DNA of 64,000 bases from the NCBI RefSeq assembly GCF_963576615.1, contig NC_088711.1, forward strand, positions 23,158,182 to 23,222,181, written 5' to 3'. Every line of letters starts with the position of its first letter. Position 1 is the first letter of the stretch. The stretch is from Watersipora subatra (Eukaryota > Bryozoa > Gymnolaemata > Cheilostomatida > Watersiporidae). Positions 21,691-35,500 of the stretch are shown here, one piece after another. Under the pieces are notes generated by a model that made no database searches, had not been told where the DNA came from, and saw only the letters and a program-made list of their open reading frames with translations. A program made the position numbers and the translations under genes.

Positions 21691-24600
21691 ATCAAAAGCA
21701 AACAAAATAATAATTTAGAGGTTGTTCTGTCTAGAAGAGATGGTACACATAACTATGGAATTGCACCAAAAATAAATGACCCAAAAGTCATCAACTTCAT
21801 AGAACCAAAGAGTTGATATAACAATAAAGCATTATGTGGTTGTGTCATTGACTCGGCTGCATTAAATGCAAGAAGTTAGTAATCGAGACAGATTACTAGC
21901 ATAAATATAAGTCTCAGTTATAGTAGTGACATTCACTAGATCTTTAGATTAGAACACGCAATAGTGAATCAATACTGATATTTATCCATGGTATGCCACA
22001 GACCAAGATCTGTCAATCTCATGAAATCCTTTTTTTTAAGAGCTGTCTTCTAAAAATGTTTGGCAGTTTAAGATGCTTTTCTATAGATGGTGTAAACTAT
22101 TACTTGTAAGTGGCTATGAGGAACTTTTACTCTGCCATTTGCTATGAATGACTAATGCAGTAAACTTATCAATAACCTGAATCATGTTCAAATGGAAAAA
22201 CTATGATCCATGATGATCAGAGCTCAGAAAGAGCCAGCATGATTACTTGCACGTGTTGGAGAGCTGAGCAAGTAGTAAATACCAGATGTGCAATTCATAA
22301 AGATAGTAGTCTCCATCCCATAACATGTGCCAACACAATAGATGAGGAGCATATCTACCTTATGTAACCCAATCTGTTACCTTTGCACCTTGATGAAGTA
22401 ATCAAGTACCACTGAATACCCATGACATAGTTGTACAGATGGATATTATATTATTATATTATATCAGTGTAATAATATAATTAGTGAAAGCCTAAATTCA
22501 GCAGCTTATAACTGATTTTTAGTTTTGTTTCAATCAGACTTGTTCAGATGTTAGGAGAAGCGCGCCTACAAAATTTCCCATTACAATTGCAATAGGAACA
22601 TAGAAACTGCCCGATGCTTTCATTTTTTGCATCGTAGGTATCTACTATGTATTGCGTAGACAGTGGTTAAAGTGCAGTTAGTAGTAACAGTTAAACACAA
22701 TATCGCATAAAGTGCATACTGAAAGAGACTAATATAAACTTAGTTTTAATATAAACCGTAGTATGGAAAATTTATTAATTACTGTATAAAAGATTTATAC
22801 CCCGGATCACCTACAAAAAACCTAAATATTTATTTATCTTTCAATTCTGTTTAAGTAACTACTCTATTTTTATATTTTAGCAATGATGTGTAGAACAATT
22901 TTAGTTTCACTGCATACCTCTCAGCTGATGCTTAACTGAGTTGGCTGCGAAAGGCTACTAGCACTATTAGGCTACAGCCAAATTAGCACTGAGGGTCCTA
23001 TGTGAGATGAGATTTTTTTTGGAATTCTGAGTGAGATAGGAGAAGTGGGCCATAGATCTTCAATTCACAAGGTAATTTGTTAAGTTGTCTGACTCGACAG
23101 TCTGATTGAATAGCTGAAAGAAATAGTAATAATAACAACGCGGCGAAACTCGCAAACTGTACAAATCAACAAACTTGGCAAAGATAAAGCTTTGACTGCT
23201 GAGAACATCAAGTATATCTTCTTGCAGTCTTTAGTTGTGATTATCTAATGAATCTGCCTAGGTATTATCGAGAGCATTGGGTGTGTAAATTGAACACTGA
23301 CAGTGTCTTGTGTAAATGTGCTAAGTTTTTGAGGTATCAAAACAATACTCCATATTTGAACATTTTTGTAAAAATAACTACCAGTGCTGTACAGAAATCA
23401 GAAGCAAATATTAAAGCAGTCAAAAATTTGAAAAAGCAATTCTTTTGAGGGATTTGAGTTAATTTTCAGCTGATTTTAAATGATTTCAATAAACACAGGA
23501 GATACTTCAAATTCGATTTAGAATGCAAATAGGTAACTATTTGAGACTTGACAAGCAACTCAAACTTTCATGAAATACATTCCCAGAAACTCTGTGTTCA
23601 TGGACACAGTTTTCTATTGCTTGTAGATGAAAGACAAAGTTGCTAGGATCTGGTCTGACAGACTGACTTTTTTGGAGTAATCGTGTTGACACTATTTGTA
23701 CGTAATTAGGTCACTAAGTCATTGACTCTGCTACCGTTTTGCAGGCCATACATAAACTCAAATTCTTCCTTTGCATTTTATTATCAGTTTATTACATTTA
23801 TTACCATCTAGCAGATAGATATGTCACTATTAATTTATTTTTGTTGCAAAATAGAGCATTCTAACTAACTGCAAATCTACACCATATTTCAGCATATCTT
23901 ATCTCAACGAATGATCTTTTCAAATCTTTGTACCTCCTTACTTTATCTATGGTAAATGTTTATTTTACATCAATTGAAGGTCTCAAAATCTTTCACTGTT
24001 TTTGTCCGCGTTTTTCAAAGTTACAGGTTTTAACCCATTTCAGCTTATGTGATACCAATGATATACAGCCCCCCCCCAGTTTGGGGACCGTACATCATGG
24101 GTGATACGAACAAATTGCATACAACTTTTAAGAATTATTTTGAAAATGTCATTGCTAGCTGCTTTAACAATTTTCTACCTAATATCCGTTCTCTTAGCAG
24201 AAAAGGTGTTTTAAACACCATAGGTCAAATCATTTATTTGAATTTGGTGGCTAACTGTTGCCCTTTTTTCTTCTATGATTGTTGTATAGCATTATTTGAA
24301 AAACATTTTGTTTGAAATAAATTTACCGCCAATAAAGTAATATATTTATTACATTGATAATTTATGTCATTATATCCTGATGAGATTCATTATATCTATG
24401 CTATTCCATTGAGCATAAACGAAACATGTACGTCTGATGCGCTTTCGATTGAAGCAAACGAGTTTATTTGATGGAATTGTAGCTATAAACATTGAGTGTT
24501 TGGTATTACATAAAAGGAGCGCTCTCAATAATTGATATACATGTACGTGTATTTATACATTAGATTTATTAATAGTTATACGGTCAAAAATTTAACTCCA

Positions 24601-24988
24601 GATAGATAGCATCAGAAGTTGCACATAAAGATTGAGTGCAGAACAACAAAAAGAACATGCATGTGAAATTGCACGTGCAGTTAATTTCCATAGTGCTTTG
24701 TTTGATGTGCCGTTGAACGTTATGCAATACGTGCGGTACAGTATTTCATTTCTATCGCACACGTTACCCCGACGTCAGTTCGCATCAAAGTCTGAGTAAC
24801 GCTGTATATTAGCAGTTCCAGTTCTTAGGCTAAGCGCACGAATAAAGAAAGCTTGAGCGTGATTGGGATAGTTTGTTATTGACACGTGACTCTTCATAAC
24901 GAATGCGTGTTCGAGCGATTACATTGTATTCATTTTATATCCAGCCTAGTGCTTAATCGTTTAGCTGTTGCTCACATGCACGGATGCG
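21691..24988. other. 5' flank of RETREG, no gene recognised
   Basis: Short unsupported reading frames only. An orphan transposon end, CAATGATATACAG followed by a run of C, lies at 24056 (see 56540). Sequence just upstream of the RETREG start (about 24780-24988) is likely promoter and 5' UTR; no TATA box was seen. Confidence 0.4.
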
Positions 24989-27900
24989 ATGGAGTCTACG
25001 CTGGCTTCTTCACAGCACTTGGGACCGTTTCAATTTATAAAACAATTAGATTCGTCTCCAGAAAACGCTCGAAGGCTTCAAGATATGCTGGAAGTATGGC
25101 TGAGCCCGTATGAAACAAAGTTACTGCAGCTGCAATCGCTTTTGGTGTGGACTCATCCTCTTCGCAGTTTCTTGGCAACAGCATTGGTCGTCATTGTATT
25201 AGGGTAAGTTTAATATAGCTAGCTTAATTTTTGTGGCTATCAGTAATCAGTTATATAGTTATCACTAGAAAAAATCGTTTGTTTTAACCCATTTTCACAT
25301 TAATTAATACTGTAATATTTAGGAAACTTATTAAAACGTATTTAGTAATCTAGTATTTATTAAGATCTAGTTGTGGGCTATGTTAGTATCATAAATATTA
25401 AATCATCATGTGCTATACTGATAGTTTTTTGTTTTTTTATTGCTTGTTTGAAGAACAGAATTAGAAGGTTAGCAGCTATCAGTAAATTCTAACTGATTTC
25501 AGCCATAGTTGTATGGAGTGTTGCAAAATGGTATTACAAGATAAATTTATTCGAATACTGTAATGTTCGATTTCACGTAATCTACGTAAAAGCTACAGAG
25601 CTTACAAGTGGGTGCTCCAGAGTTGGAATTCATGTAGACTGGTTACTTGCTTTAAAAAATGCCGAGCGCATAATTTATTAAAGGGCGGGAAGCATAAAAC
25701 CTATACGTACGCTGTACGAATTATCACACGCATACCAATGCAAGACTGTTACATAAAGCATGTTCTTCCGTCTTTTGTTTATAGACATTTTTCAGAGATA
25801 GTAAACAGCGCGAAGCGCTTTATTTATGTTGACGAACAGTTATGTAATAATTGTCTTTTGTTTATAGACATTTTTCAGAAATAGTAAACAGCGCGAAGCG
25901 CTTTATTTATGTTGACGAACAGTTATGTAATAATTTTCTCCGGAGTCCTTTGTTCATTCGACTGCAGAGCGATTTTCAGCCGCTATGCTGAACCAACTAA
26001 CAATTGACTTCATTGATGGCGTTAACCTGCTTACGTATAAAATTACATAATTTGGTCAGATTTTTTCTTGTTGCAGGCTGTTTACAGCCTTTGTTTCAAC
26101 TCGACCAGGGTAATTATAGTCAAGCAATCCCTATGGTATTGTTTACTACAATACTCCCTAAGTTCTGAGCTAAAGGTGTGATCCCCTTGTTGAGAGTGGC
26201 AGAGTCTTTCTCGAGCCAAAGCCTTCCATGAATGTTCATTTGCAAAAATTTTGAACTAATGTATATTGATTTTTCAGGGCTCTCTGTTCAACTCATGTGA
26301 TTGGCGCAGTGTGTTTCTTTTTGCTCACGATATTTTGGATAGATCTGTGGTGGTACGTGATATGGCCAACTATTCGAGTTCCAATTCCCCGAAATGAGGA
26401 ACAGGAGTAAGTTTATTCAAAGTTACTTGTTGATTATTAATTCTGAGGTCTCTGCATATAAATCGAAAACCTAACACCATAGGTCAGGTTATGCCTAATT
26501 TTAATTTTAGATGGGTGCCAGTGCACATCGATTTTCTCTCTGTAGCAGACATAGCGCACTATTCAGCACGCGCTATCATCATGTTTAGAACCTATGGCGA
26601 AGCTCTTTACAAACTGAGGCTGGAAAGAAGATCAGCTGTGAGTATTCCGAGTACTTTTAGTTTATTTTAAAATTTGTGTTACTAATATGGTCTTCAAATT
26701 ATACAGTATATGCACGTATATATACAACTAGCTGAACCACTCGGCATTGCCCTTGTAATAGAAGAGTATTTGGACAGAAAATTGATTTGTATTTAACATA
26801 TAACAACATTTGCCATTCTAACTTTCAAACTACATATCATGAGGAAAGTTTTTTGTCTTATAAACAATGAGAAGTAGTGAGAGTTTTGCTATTAGCCAAT
26901 TTAATAATGTGAGCGAACAGCTTCGCGTGACGTTATGCTATGACCCGCGTCATACGCAAAGCAGTTAGGTTTTGCTCTGATATAATGACTTATATTGGCA
27001 GGCTAGCAATTCGACTTCCGTAGTCTAGTCGGCAAGGCGTCAGACTGGTGAACGGCTTGGTCCGAGACCGAATCCTCTTCGGTATGGAATATGTATTCCA
27101 AGATTTTAAGATCTATAGCCGGATTTCCGACGACGACAGACTATGAGAAATATATATATTGATATAAGATATATGCATGTACAGTCAAACTCGGATAGCT
27201 CAAACGCATGGTAAACTCAAACAGATTTGTTTGGTTCGTTCCCACGCAATAATAAATTGCTCTAGATACCTCAACATCATTAACTCGAACAGATTTTTGC
27301 CCAACGGCTACCGAGACGGTCGTTATCACTTAAAGCACATAAATTATATAATTCTTTTATTATATATTTCAATACATCAGAGTCTTGGCTTTCGAATGAG
27401 CCTATATTCAATACACAAAGAGTAATAGAACTATGAAAAACAGGGTGTCAAAAGTATGTCCTGCAAAAAAACACTTGGTTCAGGTTCTCAAAATGTGATA
27501 TCACAATTATTATTTAGCCTTAGGTAGTTGATCGCTTTTTCTGCCGGTGAGGCTGCGCTTTTCTGTGACAATCCGTGCTGTTAAACCCAGAGAGCACTAA
27601 TAATAAACTAGGATTCTAGATAATCAACAATGCCAGGGATCTGACCAATACAAACACATGTTCTGGGTTAATTAATTATGCTTCAATAATTGTACTGTCA
27701 TTAATAAAGGTAATGAAATCACATCAATTAAATTGTGACCTGCGGTTGCGTTGGTTGCGTTGGTTGCGTTGCGTGGCCTATATGTCAATCGTGGCCTATA
27801 TGTCAATCGTGGCCTATATGTCAATCACACAATGCTTGAAACTAATTAGTCTCAGTCACTACCCTCAACATCACAATAAAATGAGAGAGCTAGTGCATAA

Positions 27901-30900
27901 TATCATCGGGAAAACATAGTATGGTGCTTGGAATCTGAGTTATTTATCATAGAAATAATCTGTACATGGAGAACTAATGTCACTGATTCCTTTGTCATTT
28001 TCATTGGTTCTCTGGAGTTTTCCTATCTTCGTCTGACACTAGCGTCATTATCGTAGTTGATAAATATAAGCGGTAAGCAATAAAATAGGCGGTAAGAGCA
28101 CACAACACCGCATATGAAAATTGTCACGTCACAATTTCCGAGCCTATGCCAGTAAACATTTCTGCGGTAGAGCTCTGGGGAAATCCTATAAACACCAACC
28201 AATGTCTGTCTCACCATGGCAAACAATAACTCATTTGAAAGCCAAGACTCTGATGTATTGAAATATACAATAAAAGAATTATGTAATTTATGTGCTTTAA
28301 GAATATCACTTTATTCCAAGCCATTGAGATAAACATCAACTTTTAGTAGTTCTTAGGTGTCGTTATTACCATTATCGGCAAAATATTTTTGTTAACGACT
28401 TTTCTAAAGGTTTGCAAAAAATCAAATATTACCAAATATCCGCGTTGCGTTAGCCCTTCGCAAACAATCAAAAGCAAGAGAGCCTTCGAATAAACTTAAA
28501 GGTTGACTTGCGACAAAATTCACATTACAGTTATTTGGTATCAGAAGATTCACCATGTCTTACTCTGTTGTGTTGTAGGTACAAAATATGTGGAAATGTG
28601 ATTACAAGCTCTTAAACGCTCAAAAATGAACAATTGATCGCAGCCATCACGAAACTGCCGTAGATAGGAATCAGTTTATTTTTTTGACCTAGTCATTATC
28701 TTTAGTTATTGTTTTGTCATGTGATGTTCTCACGTCATTGAAAGACCAATAAAAGGCTCAATATAAAACTTCTCGTGTCACTAGTTTATGACAAACACTT
28801 CGGGTTTTACCGAAGACCCCGTATCAAATGTAGATGCTCGCTACTTGACAGTTATGTTTCGGCATGGTCTAGTCGTAGTCTGTTCATGTGACCCATACTT
28901 TGCGAAAAATTTCTGCAGCATTTTTCGATTATCACAGGTGATCAACAGGCTCATCATGTTTATCAGACAATGATATGTACTCCTTCGAGCTAAGGTAAAA
29001 AATTAAACGAATTTTTACGGTAGATTATAAGATATCAGTGTTGTAAGTGACAGCATTACAATGACGATAAAATAGATGCGTAAGAACAATAGACATGGTT
29101 TTATTGAATGCGTGAAATATATTTGTGAAAATATTTCGACGAATGAGGTTGCATGGAAGCGTAAACAGAAGCCATCTCGTTCAATTATGTCCCATTTAAG
29201 CTGTTTTGAAAAGAGGTTCTAATCTGCGACGGTTTTGTGATGGCGGTGATTAACTGTTCGTTTTTTAGCTTTTAAGAGCTTGTAATCACATTGCCACATA
29301 TTTGGCACTTACAACACAACAGAGTAAGACATGGTGAATCTTTTGATATCAAATAACTGTAATGTGAATTTTGTTGCAAGTCAACCTTTAAAGTAAAATC
29401 GGCAACATTGATCTTGGTTAAAACGCTCAGGAGAAAAAGATATCTTTTTTCTGAGCGTCATAACGGCGATCAAGTTTTGCTATTTTTAACCTGAGTACAT
29501 CCTGGCAGTCACATCACCTAAAACAACAAATCTCAAGTGATTGAAAAATGTCTATACTTTCTAATAAACCTTTTTAAAACTTCACATCAGAGGCCCTTTA
29601 ACTTGCACCATGCAGTCTATGCTTTTGATTTATATATAATTTGTATATGTACATGTATCTACTGATAAATATATGCACTTGTGACAGTGCTCTGATGACT
29701 CGAACACTTTCGTTTGGTCCCGTGAAGTTTGAGTTATCTTAGTTTCACTGTATATACGCAGTACTAGCTGCGCTACCCGGTGTTTGCCTGGGTATTAAAA
29801 TCAGCTTATAAGCATTGAGAGATAATGAGAGTTGCCTGACACTCGCTATTCGCCTGGCACGTTGCCAATGGATAATTTGAGTAAGCTTACTAATAAGAGC
29901 TACTGCTTCTCATGACGTTACACCATCACTTTGTGTCTCTCATGATGTTACGCCATCACTTTGCGTCATGACGGAGAGCGGTAGTGTATTTGCTCCCATA
30001 TAGCGACATATATTGGCATGTTGCTATATGGTCTTTCACAGCACACTAGCTACTTACCCTTTTTTAGGCTCAGAAATAATAACGCATGATATCGGAGTCA
30101 TCAAGCTCTTGTGGCTAAATTGGTAAGACATCAAACTGGGAAACCGGAGGGTCTGAGATCAAATTTGCTGCGATACGGATTCTTAATACAAGATATTAAT
30201 TAATAGCTATAGCTGGACAGACGACAAACTTTGAGAAATATATATAGATATGCATGATCATATACAGTATATGTATCTATATGTATATACAGTGTAGGCG
30301 CCTAAATATACGGTGTATGCACCTATATAAGCAGTTTATGCATTTATAGATACAATCGATGTACCTATATATGAGTAAATGCATCTATCTCTACATTTTA
30401 TGCAACTATACATACGGCGTATGCATTGATATATGTATCATCATGTTTGCAGTGTATGTTTGCATACATATCTATATAGTCAAACTCGGATAACTCGCCC
30501 TCGGATAGCTCGAACGCATGGTTATCTCGAACGGATTTGTTTGGTCCGTTTCCACACAATGATAAGTTGCTTTAGATAACTCGACCTCAGCTTCATTAAC
30601 TCGAACAGTTTTTTGCCCAATGACTACCGAGACGGATGTTATCGCTTTAGAATATCACCTTATTCCAAGCCTTAGAGACAAACCTCAGCTTTTAGTAGTT
30701 CAAAGGCGTCGTTGTTGTTACCATCATCGGCAAAATATTTTCGTTAACAACTGTTTTAAAGGTTTGCAAAAAATCAAGATTTTCCAAACATCCGCTTAGC
30801 GATGGTCTTTCGAAGGCAAGGAAAAGCGAGGTAACCTTTGGATACACTTGAAGAAAAATCGGCAAAATTGATCTTGTTGTCTCGCAACTTAAAATTTAGC

Positions 30901-32548
30901 TATTTTTGTACCGATTATATACGTTACTAAAAATGTACGTTGTATCGACCTTCCGTAGTTTACATACTCGCTATTTGTTTTACATCTACATTCAGCTCGC
31001 TACTAGTTTATTCCAGCTGCTCAGAAGACTTTCCCAGCTACATTATGTTTTTGGATTGATTTGGTACCTCGGGCTCCACAATCATTAAATACGAACAAAA
31101 TCTTTGTTCATATAGAAAATCTTTTAACATTATTTCTTTTCAAATTAAAACATCTTTGTTTGTATGAATATTTTTCAATTTGTTATTTAATGTTTATTTT
31201 AATAGCGACATAGTATATTAACAAGCGCAAATTCCTTTCCTCAACAGACGAATTGACTGCACAGTTCGAATTGACTGCACAAAGTTATTATCAGTGCTCA
31301 CTTTGTGTATTAGCTTACACGCCTAGTAGCTTCTAGTAGCTTACATGCCTTTTCTTCTGAACCTAACCAATTAGTAATTCCTAAACTAGAAATTCCCCTG
31401 TCATACAGCCCACGACCAAAGTGATATTGGAAAAACAAAAGGGTACTGATAGTTGCGAAATGCAATATTAGCAGTCAAATGGCACTGCAGTGCCATAGGA
31501 TAACTGCAATGGTTGCTGTAATGTACTGGGTGTGGGTGTTATTATGTACAACAAACAGCAATAATGAAAGGAAAATATTATGTTTATATCTTACCCCTGC
31601 AATAGGAGAAATGCAATATTAGAAGTAAAATTCACTGATATTAGAATAACCAATATTATTAATATAGTAATACAGGAATAATAGAAAACCAATGCACAAC
31701 TTTGTTTACATTTCAAAACGGCATAGGAACCAATATCAAGAAGTTGTGATATTTATCTAGATTTTTAGAAAATCTATTTAACAAAACTATTTAGAAAAAA
31801 TAATAACAGTAACATATTGCCCAACATCGGTCACTATATGCTTTGATCTTGTAAATTCGAAAGACTATTCTTATAATTAGATCTTATAAAATAGAATAAT
31901 TAATCTTATAATTAAAAATCGTAATAATCTTATAAGAATCATTATAAAAATATCATCGTCATTTCCTTTACTTTCACTGCTTTGGACATTAGTTGGAATA
32001 CCAAAGTACTCAAAAGTTTCCAAAATGTCAGTTACTTTGAAATCGGCAAAAAAGAAACGATTTCTGTACTTCTACGTTAATTACAGAAATCTTCGGCAAT
32101 TTGCCAATGCTATAGACTGGTGAAATGTGCACTTTTTTTCGTGAAATGCGCATGACTTAATGGTTCTATTCTCTGTCGCTCGGCGTTTCGTTTGCCGGTC
32201 TTAATTTTGATAAAAATAAGGCTTGTCACGTTTTAATAACGATTTAAGGCCGAATTAATCTGTCTATTTATGTATAATCCAATCAGATGGGTAAGGTTTA
32301 GGAAATTTTCTACAAATAATAAAGACTTCGTAACATATTTAAATAGGTTTATATGTGTTTTGTATCGTTTCGATCAAACAATCGCTTCGCTAGTGTTTGG
32401 TCGTGGGATAATTTCACATTTTACAACAAACATTTGTAAGACTACTGTAAGATTATCTGTTAGATTATCTGTAAGATTTATCATGTAAGATTAAAAGTAT
32501 CAGTTATTCTTGACTCTCTTATATTTACATACACTTACAGACTTTGGG

Positions 32549-32586
<38 letters not shown>

Positions 32587-35500
32587 AGATAGATTTACAT
32601 TATCTTATTACATTTATAAATTTATAACTTTTGAAGTTTATAATGTAAGTTTTTAAAGTTTGTTGTGTTCTCGTTTTTATTTCATCTTGCATTTTTTAAA
32701 CATAATTTGAGTATCGCGTTTGAAGTTTAAACATTATTCATTTTCCTATCACTGTTATTATTACTTAGTTTCCAATCTTTATTAATATTAATTTTTGATT
32801 CAACTATTTTTACCAGAAATTGTTCTAATACAATTTCAACTACAAAATCTACCATATTCTGTCATAATTTTTTATTACTCTGTTAAATTCGTGTATTCTC
32901 AGAAGTTACACATTGTCTAATGCTTCCAAAGAGAAGAACCTTTCCTGCACAAAATCATTTCCTCATGGTATGAAGTTTGAAAGTCACAGTGGTTTGACAA
33001 AGTTTAAAAACCTTTACAGTTGTTTTTATTTTATCTGTTAATTTATTTCAACTACACAACACTTTTCTCATGATATGTAGTTTGAAAGTTAGAATGGCAA
33101 ATGTTGTTATATGTTAAATACAAATTACTTTTCTGTCCAAAGACTTTTATTACCCGGGCAATGTGTGTAGGACAGCTAGTATATATATATATATATACAT
33201 AGTATATACTGTATATAGTATATACTGTATATATATCAGGGTTGTGACGCATTAGAACTGCACTACGTCATTGCAGTGCAGTACACAGTAATTTTGCTGT
33301 ACATTACAACTTTCTAGTGTGTAGTAGACATTTACTGCAACTGTGCTCCCACTGCAATTCATGCATACTGTGAATGCGCATTCTTCAAAACCTAACCAGA
33401 TGTGCCTATACGTCGTTTTCTCTTCCAAGCTCATTGAGAGAGAAAGTGATACTTTTATGAATAACTGTGGGGCTCTCCTTATTCGTTATTCAAATTGAAT
33501 TTGACAGAACTTGCACCAACTTTACGAAAACTTGAAGGAAAAATTTAGTTGTGGGAAGTTTCTTACGTGATACGATGCAAAAACTTCACACAAATTATTT
33601 GTGTTGAGTGGAAATTAAATATAAAAAGGTTCATTCTATGCAAGATACTACTGTATATGCATTCATGTGTATATATATATACAAATATATATTCAATTTT
33701 ACAGATATATTTTGCAAATGGTTATGTATGATGTATCTGAAGCCACATACTGGAACCACTGCGTATATCTAATGACCCTGTGCCATTAGCTTAGTAACTC
33801 TTGGCCTGTAATCTAGCTGTTTGTTGCAGTTTGTTGCGATAATGTATGCCTACTCTGCCTGCCTCCTCGTCATCGGTCACTATTTTTCAGGCCGCGTCCT
33901 TGCCTTTATTTCATGTAAGTACACCTTTTCGATCTTATGCTCTGAGAATGGGCTAGTATCATTGCCTATGCCGCCTGTGCTTTGTGTTATTTTATCTTGT
34001 CAACTTCTTTTTAGGGACCTTCAGTGTTTGTCATTTGGTCAATTTATATCAACAGGCTGTATCCGATAACCCTACTCAAATAGGCCAATAGGTGCTAGTG
34101 TATGAGATCGCTTGCAAACCATTAGTTCTCTTAGGAGAGACTACATTTGTGTTTTTCGTAGTGTTTGCTGCTGTCGTGGTTCCTGCTGCAGTCTACCACA
34201 ACATCCTTCCTACGGCTTATGTCAGGGTCAAACCATATCTTATGGTTCTGTACAACAAGCTAAAGCCAATATTTGAGACAGCAAACAGGAGAATAATAGC
34301 ATTCCATCAGGGTGAGTTGCAAAGGTTTTTAATCATTCACACGTGATTGTCACATTTCAGTTTTCTCGAATGTGTAGATGGAAGTTTTACAAAATATAAA
34401 AGATTAAATTTAACGAGCTAGCAGTGAGAATTGCGATAAAGATTATAATTAACACCTCGATGAATGAGGAAAAAATTTACCCTCTCAGATAAGTATTCTG
34501 ATAGGAATAAGATTTTAAAATGAAAGTTATATGTGTAGAACTTATTTGAAATTATTCAACATTCTATGGTTGAGTCAAAATGGATGGCAGACATTGTCAT
34601 GTGAGTCATCTAATCCGTTCCTATGTAGAGAGGAGCTCCGATGATGATAACTCCGATGTCATCCCGTCAGATTTTCAATTCCTATTGGACAGTGATGAAA
34701 TCAACCCAGCTCCTCAAGGTTGGTTAGATGCATTCTTCCTACTAGCATAGAGAGTTAGTCGGCAATTAGTAGTGCATACTTGCAATGCTTCCTGTTTAAA
34801 CTAGATTATTCGAATGTAGCCATATTATTAATTTATCTAATGTATATTTGAGTAATTTTAAACCAATCGCACCAAAGTTTTTCCTTATTTCTATCAGAAG
34901 ATTATGATTACTGCAGCCACTCTGTTCATCGTAACTCTCACGTTTGTACCATGTCAATTATTCCTTTGTATTCAGAAAAGAAAATAAATCTGAAAGGAAC
35001 GTTATCCCCGGATGTTTCACATATGCCAGATTTTGAGAGGGTGTGTGACGACTCACAAAGGATGTTCATGCTGGATTTGGATGTGATGCCTAGCATGGAT
35101 GTTGTAGATAGATCCAGGTACTACAGTCTGCATGACTCTATTTAGCCTTTTCTCTTCTTGTTTATTATTAGTGTACTTTGTACCTGTAGCATCTGCCCCT
35201 CAAAGTTTGAACATCAGTTTGATAAATGTATAGGACATACAAGCTCATGTGAGTACGCTCTTTGGACATGGAATATAGAGCGGGTTGCCAAAGTAACATC
35301 AACTTTGACTACAAAAACTCAAAATCGACTTTTTTATTAGCATTCACTCACCAGAATCCTTCATAATGAATGAGCATCCTCAAGGCAATGGGGTATATGT
35401 GTATATATATATATACTCTACTGCATATATATATATATATATATATATATACTCTAATGCATATATACAAGTATATATACACCCTGGCTACAGACAGGAC

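Larger units (their letters stand above)
27182..29750 (+). mobile_element. TCGGATAACTCG family, near-complete copy carrying two TTAA elements
   Basis: It starts CAGTCAAACTCGGATAGCTC and the inverse of its right end is CAGTGAAACTAAGATAACTC, with TA outside each (27180-27181, 29751-29752). The host sequence is split by insertions at 27334-28296 and 28500-29387. Joining the pieces restores the block order seen at 30476 and 20624. TA targets and CAGT ends point to the pogo/Tc1 group. Confidence 0.7.

Noticed and set aside
24049-24315. 88-codon open frame upstream of RETREG
   Set aside because: It begins inside a transposon-end motif and has no family similarity.
27015-27075. tRNA-like sequence as a possible tRNA gene
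   Set aside because: Box A and B are present but the clover-leaf is incomplete and it is embedded in a repeated retroposon with a fixed tail.
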